DNA of 64,000 nt from Oceanobacillus neutriphilus (GTDB lineage: Bacteria > Bacillota > Bacilli > Bacillales > Amphibacillaceae): positions 62,001 through 126,000 of the forward strand of contig NZ_BMLW01000001.1 in assembly GCF_014645515.1 (NCBI RefSeq), in the 5' to 3' direction. Below the pieces are notes generated by a model. The model ran no database searches. It saw only the letters and a program-made list of their open reading frames with translations, and was not told the DNA's origin. Below, piece after piece: positions 49,470 through 57,690 of this stretch (the stretch's first letter is position 1; each line of letters begins with the position of its first letter). Both the position numbers and the translations under genes were made by a program.

Positions 49470-50881
49470 AGCTTTTTCCCCCTCTCATTCATATCTAAAA
49501 TCATCTGTCTCGCCTTTTCCATCGCATCTGTTTTTCCGTCATGAAAGAAAATCACCTCACCATCAGGGTCATCTGCACTTCTTCCTGCACGCCCGGCAAT
49601 CTGAACCAGTGCAGCTTCATTAAACACTTCATGACCTGCATCCAGTACAGCAACATCTACAGAAGGAAAGGTAACCCCTCTTTCCAATATAGTTGTCGTG
49701 ATTAAAGCATGTAATTCCCGGTTTCGAAATTGTTTTATTTTCGTTTCTCTATCCTTATCGGCCGCATAAACAGCTTGTAAGTCCTCTGAAGCAGAAATAG
49801 CACCTGTTTTAAGTAATAATAATGTAATTACTTCTTTCAGTTCCTTTATCATAGAAATTTTCGGCACAAAAATCAGTAACTGTCGCTGAGGATTCTGTCT
49901 GTTTATAAGCCATTTCCGAAAAGAATCAGGAAGTTTTTTATTTGCAAGCTGGCTGGAGAGATAAAAGGATAACTTCAATTTAGGAACAGGGAGAAGATGT
50001 CCGTGATAACGCAAAGGCACAAAAACATGCGGGAGCTTTCCCAGTTTCATCTGGAGTCTGAAATTTTTACGCGGGGTGGCGGTGAGGTATAAAGTCGTAG
50101 ATTGTTTCTTAGCTGCCTGTTTTGCAGCATACATTAAGCTTTTATCCAGATAAAATGGAAAAGCATCGACTTCATCAATAATCAATACATCAAATGCTTG
50201 ATAGTAGCGCATTAATTGATGTGTGGTTGCCAAAATCAATTGTGACTTACCGGCTTTATGCTCACTTCCTCCATAAAGTGCTTCGATGGTCACACCCTGA
50301 AAAGCCTGTTCCAGCCGGGGAAATAATTCCCGGATAACATCTACACGCGGAGAGGCTAATGCGATTCGTTTCCCCTGCTTTAAGGCGGCGGTAATTGCAG
50401 GGAACAGCATTTCAGATTTTCCTGCTCCGCATACTGCCCAGCACAAGCAGGCTGGCAGTTTTTCATTAACAGCCTTTTCCAGCTGTGCTGCTGCATTGCT
50501 TTGGGCAGGTGTTAATTTTCCTTCCCAGGTTAAAGGATTGGAATGCGCGGGCCAATATGCCTCTGCCCCACCCCATATATAGAGCGGCTTACATTCACTT
50601 ATTCTTCCCATTTGAATACAGTTACGGCAATACAGATGTTTTCGCTGACAGATGCCGCAGGGATATTCTGAAAAATAGTGTGTTGATGTATTACCGCACC
50701 GGATACATCTTGCAGAGCCTTTTTGATTTTCTATTGCAGGAATTGGGATTAACTGTTTTGTAGAGAGGAGAACATGAAAACATTTCTCGGGGAGAGAGAT
50801 TTCTTCTTCTAATAATCGTTTACCGGATAAAGATTCAGCGAGGAGCCGGGGGGAACATGAAATCAGTTTATCCATATTCAA
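49466..50881 (-). CDS. comFA: Competence DNA-uptake ATPase ComFA
   Basis: 471 residues, DEAD-box-like helicase. N-terminal four-cysteine zinc region (CIRC, CGIC, CRNC), Walker A CGAGKSE, DEVD at IIDEVDAF, motif III TATP, and C-terminal QIAGRAGR. It drives transforming DNA through the ComEC channel. The start is a TTG seven bases after GGAGG; an ATG two codons later is the alternative. Confidence 0.93.
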   Translation of the reverse strand: MNMDKLISCSPRLLAESLSGKRLLEEEISLPEKCFHVLLSTKQLIPIPAIENQKGSARCIRCGNTSTHYFSEYPCGICQRKHLYCRNCIQMGRISECKPLYIWGGAEAYWPAHSNPLTWEGKLTPAQSNAAAQLEKAVNEKLPACLCWAVCGAGKSEMLFPAITAALKQGKRIALASPRVDVIRELFPRLEQAFQGVTIEALYGGSEHKAGKSQLILATTHQLMRYYQAFDVLIIDEVDAFPFYLDKSLMYAAKQAAKKQSTTLYLTATPRKNFRLQMKLGKLPHVFVPLRYHGHLLPVPKLKLSFYLSSQLANKKLPDSFRKWLINRQNPQRQLLIFVPKISMIKELKEVITLLLLKTGAISASEDLQAVYAADKDRETKIKQFRNRELHALITTTILERGVTFPSVDVAVLDAGHEVFNEAALVQIAGRAGRSADDPDGEVIFFHDGKTDAMEKARQMILDMNERGKKL

Positions 50882-50937
50882 TTTGATACCTCCATAAATG
50901 CGGATTATTGTATAACAATTGCTCAAGTATAGGGGGG

Positions 50938-50974
50938 ACTTCATTCAGTGAGCTTTTGCAATGCTGAATGAAGT
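50938..50974. repeat. Inverted repeat between degV and comFA
   Basis: ACTTCATTCAG and CTGAATGAAGT form an 11-bp stem right after the degV stop. The plus-strand tail is T rich while the minus-strand tail is CCCCCCT, so as a degV terminator it is atypical. Confidence 0.5.
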
Positions 50975-50980
50975 TATATT

Positions 50981-51823
50981 TTATTTTTCATACCAGGCAA
51001 CACCAATAGCGCCTTGTCCCAGGTGGGTACCGATAACAGGGCCGAAATAACTGATGGACGTTTCTATCTCTGGATGCTTGTCTTTAAAATCTGCTTCTAA
51101 TTTTTCCGCATAAGGAAGGTCATTCCCATGAATAAATACAACCCGGAGATTTTTGCCTGCAGCAACCTCTTCTTCTAGTAATCCAAGAATGCGGGATATT
51201 GCTTTTTTCTTCGTGCGGATTTTTTCAAACGGGACAATCAGCTTATTTTCAAAATGAAGGATAGGTTTTATTTGTAAAAGACTGCCTAATATCGCTTGTG
51301 CGTTTGATAACCTTCCTCCTCTTTGGAGGTTGGTTAAATCATCAACCATAAAATAGGCACGGACCGTTTTTTTCATTTCATCCATTCTTGCTAAAATAGC
51401 ATCTGCAGATTTTCCAGCCTGAGCCATAGCTGCTGCTTCCAACGCATAGAATCCTTGTATCATACAGCTGATTTCAGAATCATAGGCATAAACATCAATT
51501 CCTTCAACCATTTCTCCTGCACTTACCATTGTCTGGTATGTACCGCTGATACCGCTTGATAAATGGATAGAAATGACCGCATCATAGTCTTCTGCTAATT
51601 CCTCGAGTTTTTTAGTAATTTCACCGATGGACGGCTGCGATGTACTTGGCAATTCTTTGGAATCTGCAAGCTTTTGATAAAATTCTTCCGCTGTAATATC
51701 TAATTCTTCACGATAGGAACCATCTTGAAAAGTTACACTCAGCGGTACCATATGAATCCTGTATTTTTCACGGTCTTCCGGCGCAATATACGCTGTGCTA
51801 TCTGACATGACAGCAATCTTCAT
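50981..51823 (-). CDS. degV: DegV-family fatty-acid-binding protein
   Basis: 280 residues, DegV fold. N-terminal VMSDSTAYI and PSTSQPSIGEI, then SIHLSSGISGTYQ are the lipid-headgroup-binding motifs. DegV proteins (FakB type) bind fatty acids for the FakA kinase. Start at the ATG nine bases after AAAGGAG. Between comF and degU as in B. subtilis yviA. Confidence 0.9.
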   Translation of the reverse strand: MKIAVMSDSTAYIAPEDREKYRIHMVPLSVTFQDGSYREELDITAEEFYQKLADSKELPSTSQPSIGEITKKLEELAEDYDAVISIHLSSGISGTYQTMVSAGEMVEGIDVYAYDSEISCMIQGFYALEAAAMAQAGKSADAILARMDEMKKTVRAYFMVDDLTNLQRGGRLSNAQAILGSLLQIKPILHFENKLIVPFEKIRTKKKAISRILGLLEEEVAAGKNLRVVFIHGNDLPYAEKLEADFKDKHPEIETSISYFGPVIGTHLGQGAIGVAWYEK

Positions 51824-52051
51824 AGACATTTACTCCTTTTCTTTTCGGTCATTACAGTAAAATAACAGCACAAAAATGATAGGATGTTTCCACTTTTCAT
51901 GATGTGCTGTTTCTTTATACCTGTATGTGAAATCTGTTTACTTGACATTATTCTACACGATAATTCTGTAAAAATCGAATGCTTTATCAGTTTCTTAACG
52001 GGAACATAGCAATCGCTTATTATTTCCAGATAGCAGTTTTTATATTTCCGA

Positions 52052-52090
52052 TATAAAAAGCGTCCTGACAATAAAAATCAGGACGCTTTT
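52052..52090 (-). terminator. Terminator of degU
   Basis: AAAAGCGTCCTGA and TCAGGACGCTTTT form a 13-bp stem, followed by TTTTTATAT on the minus strand. Confidence 0.8.
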
Positions 52091-52101
52091 CTTTTTTACG
52101 A

Positions 52102-52797
52102 TTAAATAACTTCTACCCAGCCTTTTCGAATCGCACAAACTACTGCTTGCGTACGATCATTAACATTCATCTTTTGAAGAATATTACTTACATGATTTTT
52201 AACTGTTTTTTCACTGATATAAAGTGATTCAGCCACTGCACGGTTACTCTTTCCTTCCGCTAACAGCTGAAGCACCTGACATTCTCTTCTTGTTAATAAA
52301 TGAAGCGGTTTACGATGCTCCACATTCCTGTTTGCCAGACTGGATGTATTTTCTCTTGCTAATCGGCGATATTCTTTTACTAAATTATGTGTAATACGCG
52401 GATGTAAATAAGAACCTCCGCTGCTCACGACTTTAATTGCCTCTACAAGTGCTTCTGCATCCATCTCTTTTAATAAATAACCTTGCGCCCCTGTTTTTAA
52501 TGCGTGTGTAACATAGTTTTCATCGTCATGGATAGATAAAATAATTATTTTTGTGTTTGGGAATTGTCTAATTAAATCGGCAGTTGCCTGTACACCATTG
52601 ATTTTAGGCATATTAATGTCCATCAGTACGACATCCGGATTATTATCTCTCACAAGATTAGCTGCCTCAGAGCCGTCATCTCCCTCTGCAACTACTTTAA
52701 AAGCAGATTCAAACTCTAAAATCCGTTTAACACCTTCCCGAAATAATTTATGATCGTCAATTAATACAATACTTACTTCTTTTTGTACTTCATCCAT
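52102..52797 (-). CDS. degU: Response regulator DegU
   Basis: 231 residues. Receiver domain with phosphoacceptor Asp60 (VVLMDINMP) and C-terminal LuxR-type helix-turn-helix ([23 protein letters not shown]). DegU controls exoenzymes, motility and competence. ATG after AAAAGGAG. Unlike B. subtilis, over 350 bp separate it from degS. Confidence 0.95.
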   Translation of the reverse strand: MDEVQKEVSIVLIDDHKLFREGVKRILEFESAFKVVAEGDDGSEAANLVRDNNPDVVLMDINMPKINGVQATADLIRQFPNTKIIILSIHDDENYVTHALKTGAQGYLLKEMDAEALVEAIKVVSSGGSYLHPRITHNLVKEYRRLARENTSSLANRNVEHRKPLHLLTRRECQVLQLLAEGKSNRAVAESLYISEKTVKNHVSNILQKMNVNDRTQAVVCAIRKGWVEVI

Positions 52798-53149
52798 ATA
52801 TAAATCTCCTTTTCTACTTAATGACACTAATTGAACGTTTTTTTAATCATTAATAGATAGATAGCATAGTTTTTTTTAAATTTAAAGTAAGTCTATTGTA
52901 GTACATATCATTGCTATTGTCTCATTTCAGCTCAAATCTATTTATTTTTAACAGCTTCGTTTTTTTACAGATGAGAACATCGTTATGAAAATGCCAAGGC
53001 GCTTTCCGTTTTAAAGTATGAGTTTAAAAGAATACATGAAGGTAGAATGATGTTATAAAGAATTTTTATATTTTGTAATTTTTTAATTTCTCTACTATTT
53101 TTATACAAAAAGCGCCTTTTTTCTACAATATCTATTTTTTATTATATAC
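52798..53149. other. degS-degU intergenic region
   Basis: AT-rich. A short palindrome AAAAAGCGCCTTTTTT near 53108-53123 is a possible degS attenuator or terminator on the minus strand. A separate degU promoter is likely but I cannot place it. No gene seen. Confidence 0.4.
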
Positions 53150-54289
53150 TTAAGTTAAAGAATATGGAACATTTATTGTAACTGTTGTTCCCTTTCCTTT
53201 TCCTGTAATGATCTTCAGATCGCCGTCAAGCATCTCAACACGTTCTCTCATTCCTATTAATCCAAAAGAATTATCGCTCTTTTCTGCCGGATTAAATCCT
53301 TTGCCGTTATCTGTTACAATCAGGATTAATCTATCTTTTAAAATTTCTAATTTGACCTTAATTTCTGTTGCTTCACTGTGTTTAATAGCGTTTTGCGCTG
53401 CCTCCTGCATCAGCCGGAATAAAGCAACCTCATATTTATTATTTAATCTTTTTTCTTCACCAAAAACAATAAATTCTACATGAATATTGTGATATTCGGT
53501 CAATCGATCTACATATTTTCGGATTGTCGGAACTACCCCTAAATCATCCAGTGCCATCGGCCGCAAATCATATATAATTCTCCGGACCTCCTGCAGAGAA
53601 ACACGGACATTTTTCCGCAATGACTTAATCTCTTCAGATATTTCTTCCGGTGATCCTTTTTTCACAACATAGTCAAGAATATCTGAACGTAATAACACAT
53701 TAGCCAGCATTTGAGCTGGTCCATCATGAATTTCTCTTGAGAGTTTTTTTCTTTCCTCTTCTTGTGCTTCAATAATTTTCAAACCAAACTCTTGTTTTTC
53801 TCTGGCATCTTCAATCATTTCATTGACCTGTTTAAAATCATCCTGCAGAAAATTAAAGATTACCGCAATTTTAGCAACAAGCTCTTCTCCACGTTCCAGT
53901 ATATGTGTAAGACTTGTCAATCTGATTTCTATTTCATCACGCCGCTGCCGCAGCAGTTTCTCTTCTTCACGCATAATGATTAATTTTGTTTGAAAATCAT
54001 GCGTTTTTTCATAAACTTTACGCACTTCATTCTCAGAGTATTTGTTAAAGTCCTTACTTACCAAGGCGAGCTGTTGACGATATTTTTTCACATCTTTCTC
54101 CAGGTGGTCCCCTTTTTTAATATACTCTTTTACTTTTTTTTTGGTTGACTCCAATTCCTTAGATAGATATTCATACTCTTTTCTTCCTTCTTCGGTAATT
54201 TCAAATACCTGATGTTTACTTTGATCAACCATCTGTATCATATTCTCTACAATTTGATCTATTGCCTGGTTATTTAATCTTATTGTCAT
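53150..54289 (-). CDS. degS: Sensor histidine kinase DegS
   Basis: 379 residues, cytoplasmic, no membrane segment. Coiled-coil N-terminal sensor half, then HisKA_3 phosphoacceptor His188 (SREIHDGPAQ) and an HATPase_c domain (NAIKHSEATEI, DNGKGF, FGLIGMRER). It phosphorylates DegU in response to salt and other signals. Confidence 0.95.
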   Translation of the reverse strand: MTIRLNNQAIDQIVENMIQMVDQSKHQVFEITEEGRKEYEYLSKELESTKKKVKEYIKKGDHLEKDVKKYRQQLALVSKDFNKYSENEVRKVYEKTHDFQTKLIIMREEEKLLRQRRDEIEIRLTSLTHILERGEELVAKIAVIFNFLQDDFKQVNEMIEDAREKQEFGLKIIEAQEEERKKLSREIHDGPAQMLANVLLRSDILDYVVKKGSPEEISEEIKSLRKNVRVSLQEVRRIIYDLRPMALDDLGVVPTIRKYVDRLTEYHNIHVEFIVFGEEKRLNNKYEVALFRLMQEAAQNAIKHSEATEIKVKLEILKDRLILIVTDNGKGFNPAEKSDNSFGLIGMRERVEMLDGDLKIITGKGKGTTVTINVPYSLT

Positions 54290-54703
54290 CAGTAACTCAC
54301 CAACCTATGTTATAATTATTCGTAACTTTCCTTGATTTTATAAGGATATTTTCAAAAAATTAATAAAAAACGCTTGTAATAATACAGTTTTTTACTTATG
54401 TCACATATTATTGTAAACTGAGAGTGAATGACGTAGGTAATAAACACTATAAAATCTAATTATATGAATTATTTTATAAGGATCAACTCCAAAATCAATG
54501 GTTGATATGAATGAATTAATATGGTAACAGGACTAATTGGCAATGAAAAGGAAACTTCCTCTTTCAGACTGTGTTCAAGCTTATAAAAAGCGCAGTGTTT
54601 TTCCGGGTCTTAAGATTACTGTCCTAACTTCCCCCATCACAGTGATTAACCTGTCCATGATAGATTTTGGCGAATTTTTTATTTTATTGAGGTGAAAATG
54701 ATA
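54290..54703. other. Divergent spacer degS / yvyE
   Basis: Holds divergent promoters. A GTGACA-17-TATTAC pair on the minus strand near 54375-54405 is a weak degS candidate. No gene seen. Confidence 0.35.
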
Positions 54704-55354
54704 ATGCTATCAGCTTATTATACTGTAAAACCACATGGTACAGACGAAATAACCATTCAAAAGTCACGTTTTATCGCAAATGTTAAACGTGTCGAGTCAG
54801 AGGAAGAGGCTCAGGAATTTATCCAATCCATCAAAAAAGAACACCGTGATGCTACACATAATTGTTCTGCATATATGATAGGTGAAACAGATCATATACA
54901 AAAAGCAAATGATGACGGAGAACCAAGCGGAACTGCCGGTGTGCCTATTTTGGAAGTATTAAAGAAAAAGGGTCTGAAGGATACTGCTGTTGTCGTGACA
55001 AGATATTTTGGAGGTATAAAGCTTGGAGCAGGCGGTCTTATCCGCGCTTACGGTTCAGCAACTACCCAGGGTATCCAGACGACTGGAATCGTCCGCCGTG
55101 AACTGATGCAGGGAGTTTCGGTAACTGTCGAATATCCCATGCTGGGCAAGCTGGAAAACGAGGTCCGTCAGCAATCAAAATATATTTTAGAAAACATTCA
55201 TTACCTTGAGAATGTAGCATTTATTATTTATGTGAAAACAGAAGAAACAGATGCTTTTACAAATTGGATTGTCGAAATGACAAATGCACAGGCAACGATT
55301 GAATTACTGGATCAAAAATATGTCGAAGCAGATGTGAATGATACTCCTTCTTAA
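54704..55354 (+). CDS. yvyE: YigZ/IMPACT family protein YvyE
   Basis: 216 residues. N-terminal UPF0029 domain (KSRFIANVKRVESEEEAQ, then HNCSAY and GEPSGTAGVPIL, ITRYFGGIKLGAGGLIRAY type motif) and a DUF1949-type C-terminal ferredoxin-like domain. Related to eukaryotic IMPACT; molecular role unknown. Of three candidate starts (GTG 54692, ATG 54698, ATG 54704) I chose the last for its spacing from GAGGTGA and because relatives begin similarly. Confidence 0.88.
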   Translation: MLSAYYTVKPHGTDEITIQKSRFIANVKRVESEEEAQEFIQSIKKEHRDATHNCSAYMIGETDHIQKANDDGEPSGTAGVPILEVLKKKGLKDTAVVVTRYFGGIKLGAGGLIRAYGSATTQGIQTTGIVRRELMQGVSVTVEYPMLGKLENEVRQQSKYILENIHYLENVAFIIYVKTEETDAFTNWIVEMTNAQATIELLDQKYVEADVNDTPS

Positions 55355-55380
55355 ACAAGGGGCAGTACGGCATTTATTAA

Positions 55381-55842
55381 TAACCACTCAACTTTCGCAC
55401 CTAAGAATAAACAATCATGCTGGTGTTTCAAACGGTTTTTAGCAGTTCAAATCATGACAACATGAATAAATCATATCGATAATAGCTTTCATGCACCCAA
55501 AATAAGGATTACTGAGCATCTTTACCATGCAACACGAAAAATTTGTTCTGTCAGATCTGCCTTTTATTTGTTCAGTTATTTCAGTATAGAATACCCTGCT
55601 AGCGGAGGCGGACCGTTTTGACTCCTGAGGGATTAGCACCATCTGAAGATCCACTTTTGCCAAGTGATCTTCTTGGCAAAAGTTAGCTGAAGAGCGTGCC
55701 CCTAGGAAAGCAAAACGGTCCGCCGTAGCGGTCGCATTATACTTTACCTTCTATCTTTGGCAACAGATATATGGAAGAAATGATCAACCCCTGTTCCCAT
55801 GGGTAGGAAGTTGCTTTTTAAAGTGCGAAAGTTGAGTAACCA
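55381..55842. mobile_element. MITE-like element, copy B (450 bp plus 6-bp target duplication)
   Basis: Ends are CTCAACTTTCGCAC at 55387 and its inverse ending 55836, with TAACCA directly repeated outside (55381-55386, 55837-55842). It carries only one hairpin: arms GGCGGACCGTTTTG (55607) and CAAAACGGTCCGCC (55711). That portion is nearly identical to copy A. It lies between yvyE and the hairpin that probably terminates it. Confidence 0.87.
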
Positions 55843-55895
55843 GTTATCCGCAAAGGACTGATTCTATCTATCATTTTCCAGTCCGGGATACAAAG

Positions 55896-55936
55896 AGGCT
55901 CTGTCAGATTACGGTGATCTGACAGAGCCTTTTAAA
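55896..55936 (+). terminator. Terminator for yvyE
   Basis: AGGCTCTGTCAGA and TCTGACAGAGCCT form a 13-bp stem with TTTTAAATT on the plus strand. It sits 540 bp from the yvyE stop because copy B separates them. It may also serve the small minus-strand ORF beside it. Confidence 0.7.
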
Positions 55937-56092
55937 TTAAAAAGATTTAATAGATTTCTTTACGTTTGTGTTTAATGACAGTTCTTTAACAAGTAATTGA
56001 ACTATTTCATCCATTGAATTTAATTTTTGATTTTCCGTATCATGAATGACTCTTTTTAGAATCTCTTGATACTGTTCTTGCTCCCTGCCCAT
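55937..56092 (-). CDS. Small protein of 51 residues, unknown
   Basis: The frame starts at ATG 56092 (MGREQEQYQEILKRVIHD) and ends at TAA 55937, abutting the hairpin. A partial ribosome binding site (AAAGGCGGT) is 5-7 bases upstream. The product is helical and charged, with an amphipathic MDEIVQLLVKEL segment. I do not recognise it; Spo0E-like or SinI-like small regulators are similar in size but I see no motif to support either. Confidence 0.5.
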   Translation of the reverse strand: MGREQEQYQEILKRVIHDTENQKLNSMDEIVQLLVKELSLNTNVKKSIKSF

Positions 56093-56410
56093 TCATCTAC
56101 CGCCTTTGAATAATTTTTCTTTAAAATTCTCAACCTTTACTATAAATATGTAAATGTCGAATGCTGTGTTCTAAGATGAATTTTCTCATTAAACGTAATT
56201 CTATAAAAAAAAAAGCATATTGTCTACTTTTTTTGATAATTTTTTTAATTTTAATAGATTAACGGTCAATTTATTTTTTATTTCATGTTTTTTTAAGCAG
56301 TAAATGTAATATATTCTATTAATTACTATTTTCTCATTCTGAATCATAGAGAAAAATTACCTACAATATTTGTTTAAAACATAGACGATTAATCTAAATT
56401 TCGATATAAT
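56093..56410 (+). promoter_or_regulatory. lytR upstream region with SigA-type promoter
   Basis: Extremely AT-rich. TAGACG at 56382 and TATAAT at 56405 are 17 bp apart on the plus strand, about 75 nt before the LCP gene. Nothing else is recognised in the stretch. Confidence 0.5.
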
Positions 56411-56482
56411 CTATTACAGATTTATTTTTCCTGACAATTACTAAAAATTTTAAAAATCAAGGAAAGAATAGAGGAGAATATT

Positions 56483-57436
56483 TTGGTATCTAGAGTAGAT
56501 AATAAAATTCGCAAAAAGAGAAAAAAATGGCCATTTATTGTTGGTGGAATAATCCTATTTTTTGTATTAGTTATTGGCGGCGGGGCTTTCTTTGTCTGGA
56601 GTCAGGTTGGTAAAGTAGTAGAATCAATGCATAATCCATTAGAAAGAGATAGTGACCCTGGGCGTACAGATGAAATTAACCGTTTGTATAAAGATTCAGA
56701 TGCTGTTAATATTCTGCTTCTGGGTGTGGATGAACGCGATGGAGATGCCGGCCGTTCTGACACGATGATCTTGCTTTCCTTAAATCCTAAAACCGATTCT
56801 ATGGTTATGTTAAGTATTCCCCGTGATACTTACGTAAATATTCCTGATCGGGGAATGGATAAAATCAATCACGCGTACGCCTTTGGCGGGACACAGTTAT
56901 CTGTAGAAACAGTGGAACAGACATTTGATTTACCGGTTCACTCTTATATTCGTGTAAATATGGAAGGATTTGAACAAGGTATTGATGCATTAGGCGGCGT
57001 TACTGTTCAAAACAGCACAGCATTTTCCCAGGATGGACATAATTTCAATGAAGGAAATGTTAATTTAAACGGGGAAGAAGCTCTTTCTTATATCCGCATG
57101 AGAAAACAAGACAGCCGCGGAGATATGGGAAGAAATGAACGTCAGCGTGATGTAATTGTTGCTGCAATGGATGAAGCAGCCAGCTTCTCAAGTATTACCA
57201 AAGCCAGTAATATCCTTGATATTCTAGGAAATAATGTCCAAACCGATTTGGATATGAAGCGGCTGCAGACATTATTCAAGGATTACAGCGGGACCAGAAA
57301 GAACGTAGAAACCATGGAAATTTCCGGAGATGGTCAAACCATTAACGGCGTTTGGTACTATATTGTACCTGATGAAGAAATCAATCGTATCAATTCAACG
57401 ATTACTGAGCATATGGAACAAAGAAAATTGTCATGA
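56483..57436 (+). CDS. LytR-CpsA-Psr family wall polymer ligase
   Basis: 317 residues. Very basic N-terminus, one membrane segment at 17-38, then an extracellular LCP domain (VNILLLGVDERDGDAGRSDTMILLSL; IPRDTYVNIPDRGMDKINHAYAFGG). LCP enzymes attach teichoic acids or other undecaprenyl-linked polymers to peptidoglycan. Start is TTG after AGAGGAG. Its place after yvyE corresponds to lytR/tagU of B. subtilis. Confidence 0.9.
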   Translation: MVSRVDNKIRKKRKKWPFIVGGIILFFVLVIGGGAFFVWSQVGKVVESMHNPLERDSDPGRTDEINRLYKDSDAVNILLLGVDERDGDAGRSDTMILLSLNPKTDSMVMLSIPRDTYVNIPDRGMDKINHAYAFGGTQLSVETVEQTFDLPVHSYIRVNMEGFEQGIDALGGVTVQNSTAFSQDGHNFNEGNVNLNGEEALSYIRMRKQDSRGDMGRNERQRDVIVAAMDEAASFSSITKASNILDILGNNVQTDLDMKRLQTLFKDYSGTRKNVETMEISGDGQTINGVWYYIVPDEEINRINSTITEHMEQRKLS

Positions 57437-57472
57437 CTGGACTTCAATAAACAGACTACTTAATCCGATTAG

Positions 57473-57514
57473 AAAAAAACGTCACCTGGTATATATACAG
57501 CGTGACGTTTTTTC
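57473..57514. terminator. Terminator of the LCP gene
   Basis: AAAAAACGTCAC and GTGACGTTTTTT form a 12-bp stem with T tracts in both directions, 37 nt after the stop. Confidence 0.8.
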
Positions 57515-57644
57515 ACACAATCTCTTTCTATTTTCTAATTGGATAAATTCTATACTTATAGAACATCCTCTTATAGAGTTTGAATATGTATTTTTTAAAA
57601 TTTTTATGACTTACTATCTATTATTCTAAAAAAAATGTAGAACA

Positions 57645-57653
57645 TGGTATAAT
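57645..57653 (+). promoter_or_regulatory. Extended -10 promoter of the PBP gene
   Basis: TGGTATAAT is a perfect extended -10, about 35 nt before the PBP start. No strong -35. Confidence 0.5.
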
Positions 57654-57690
57654 TTTACGTAAAGAGATATTTTTTAATGGGGGTTAGAAA

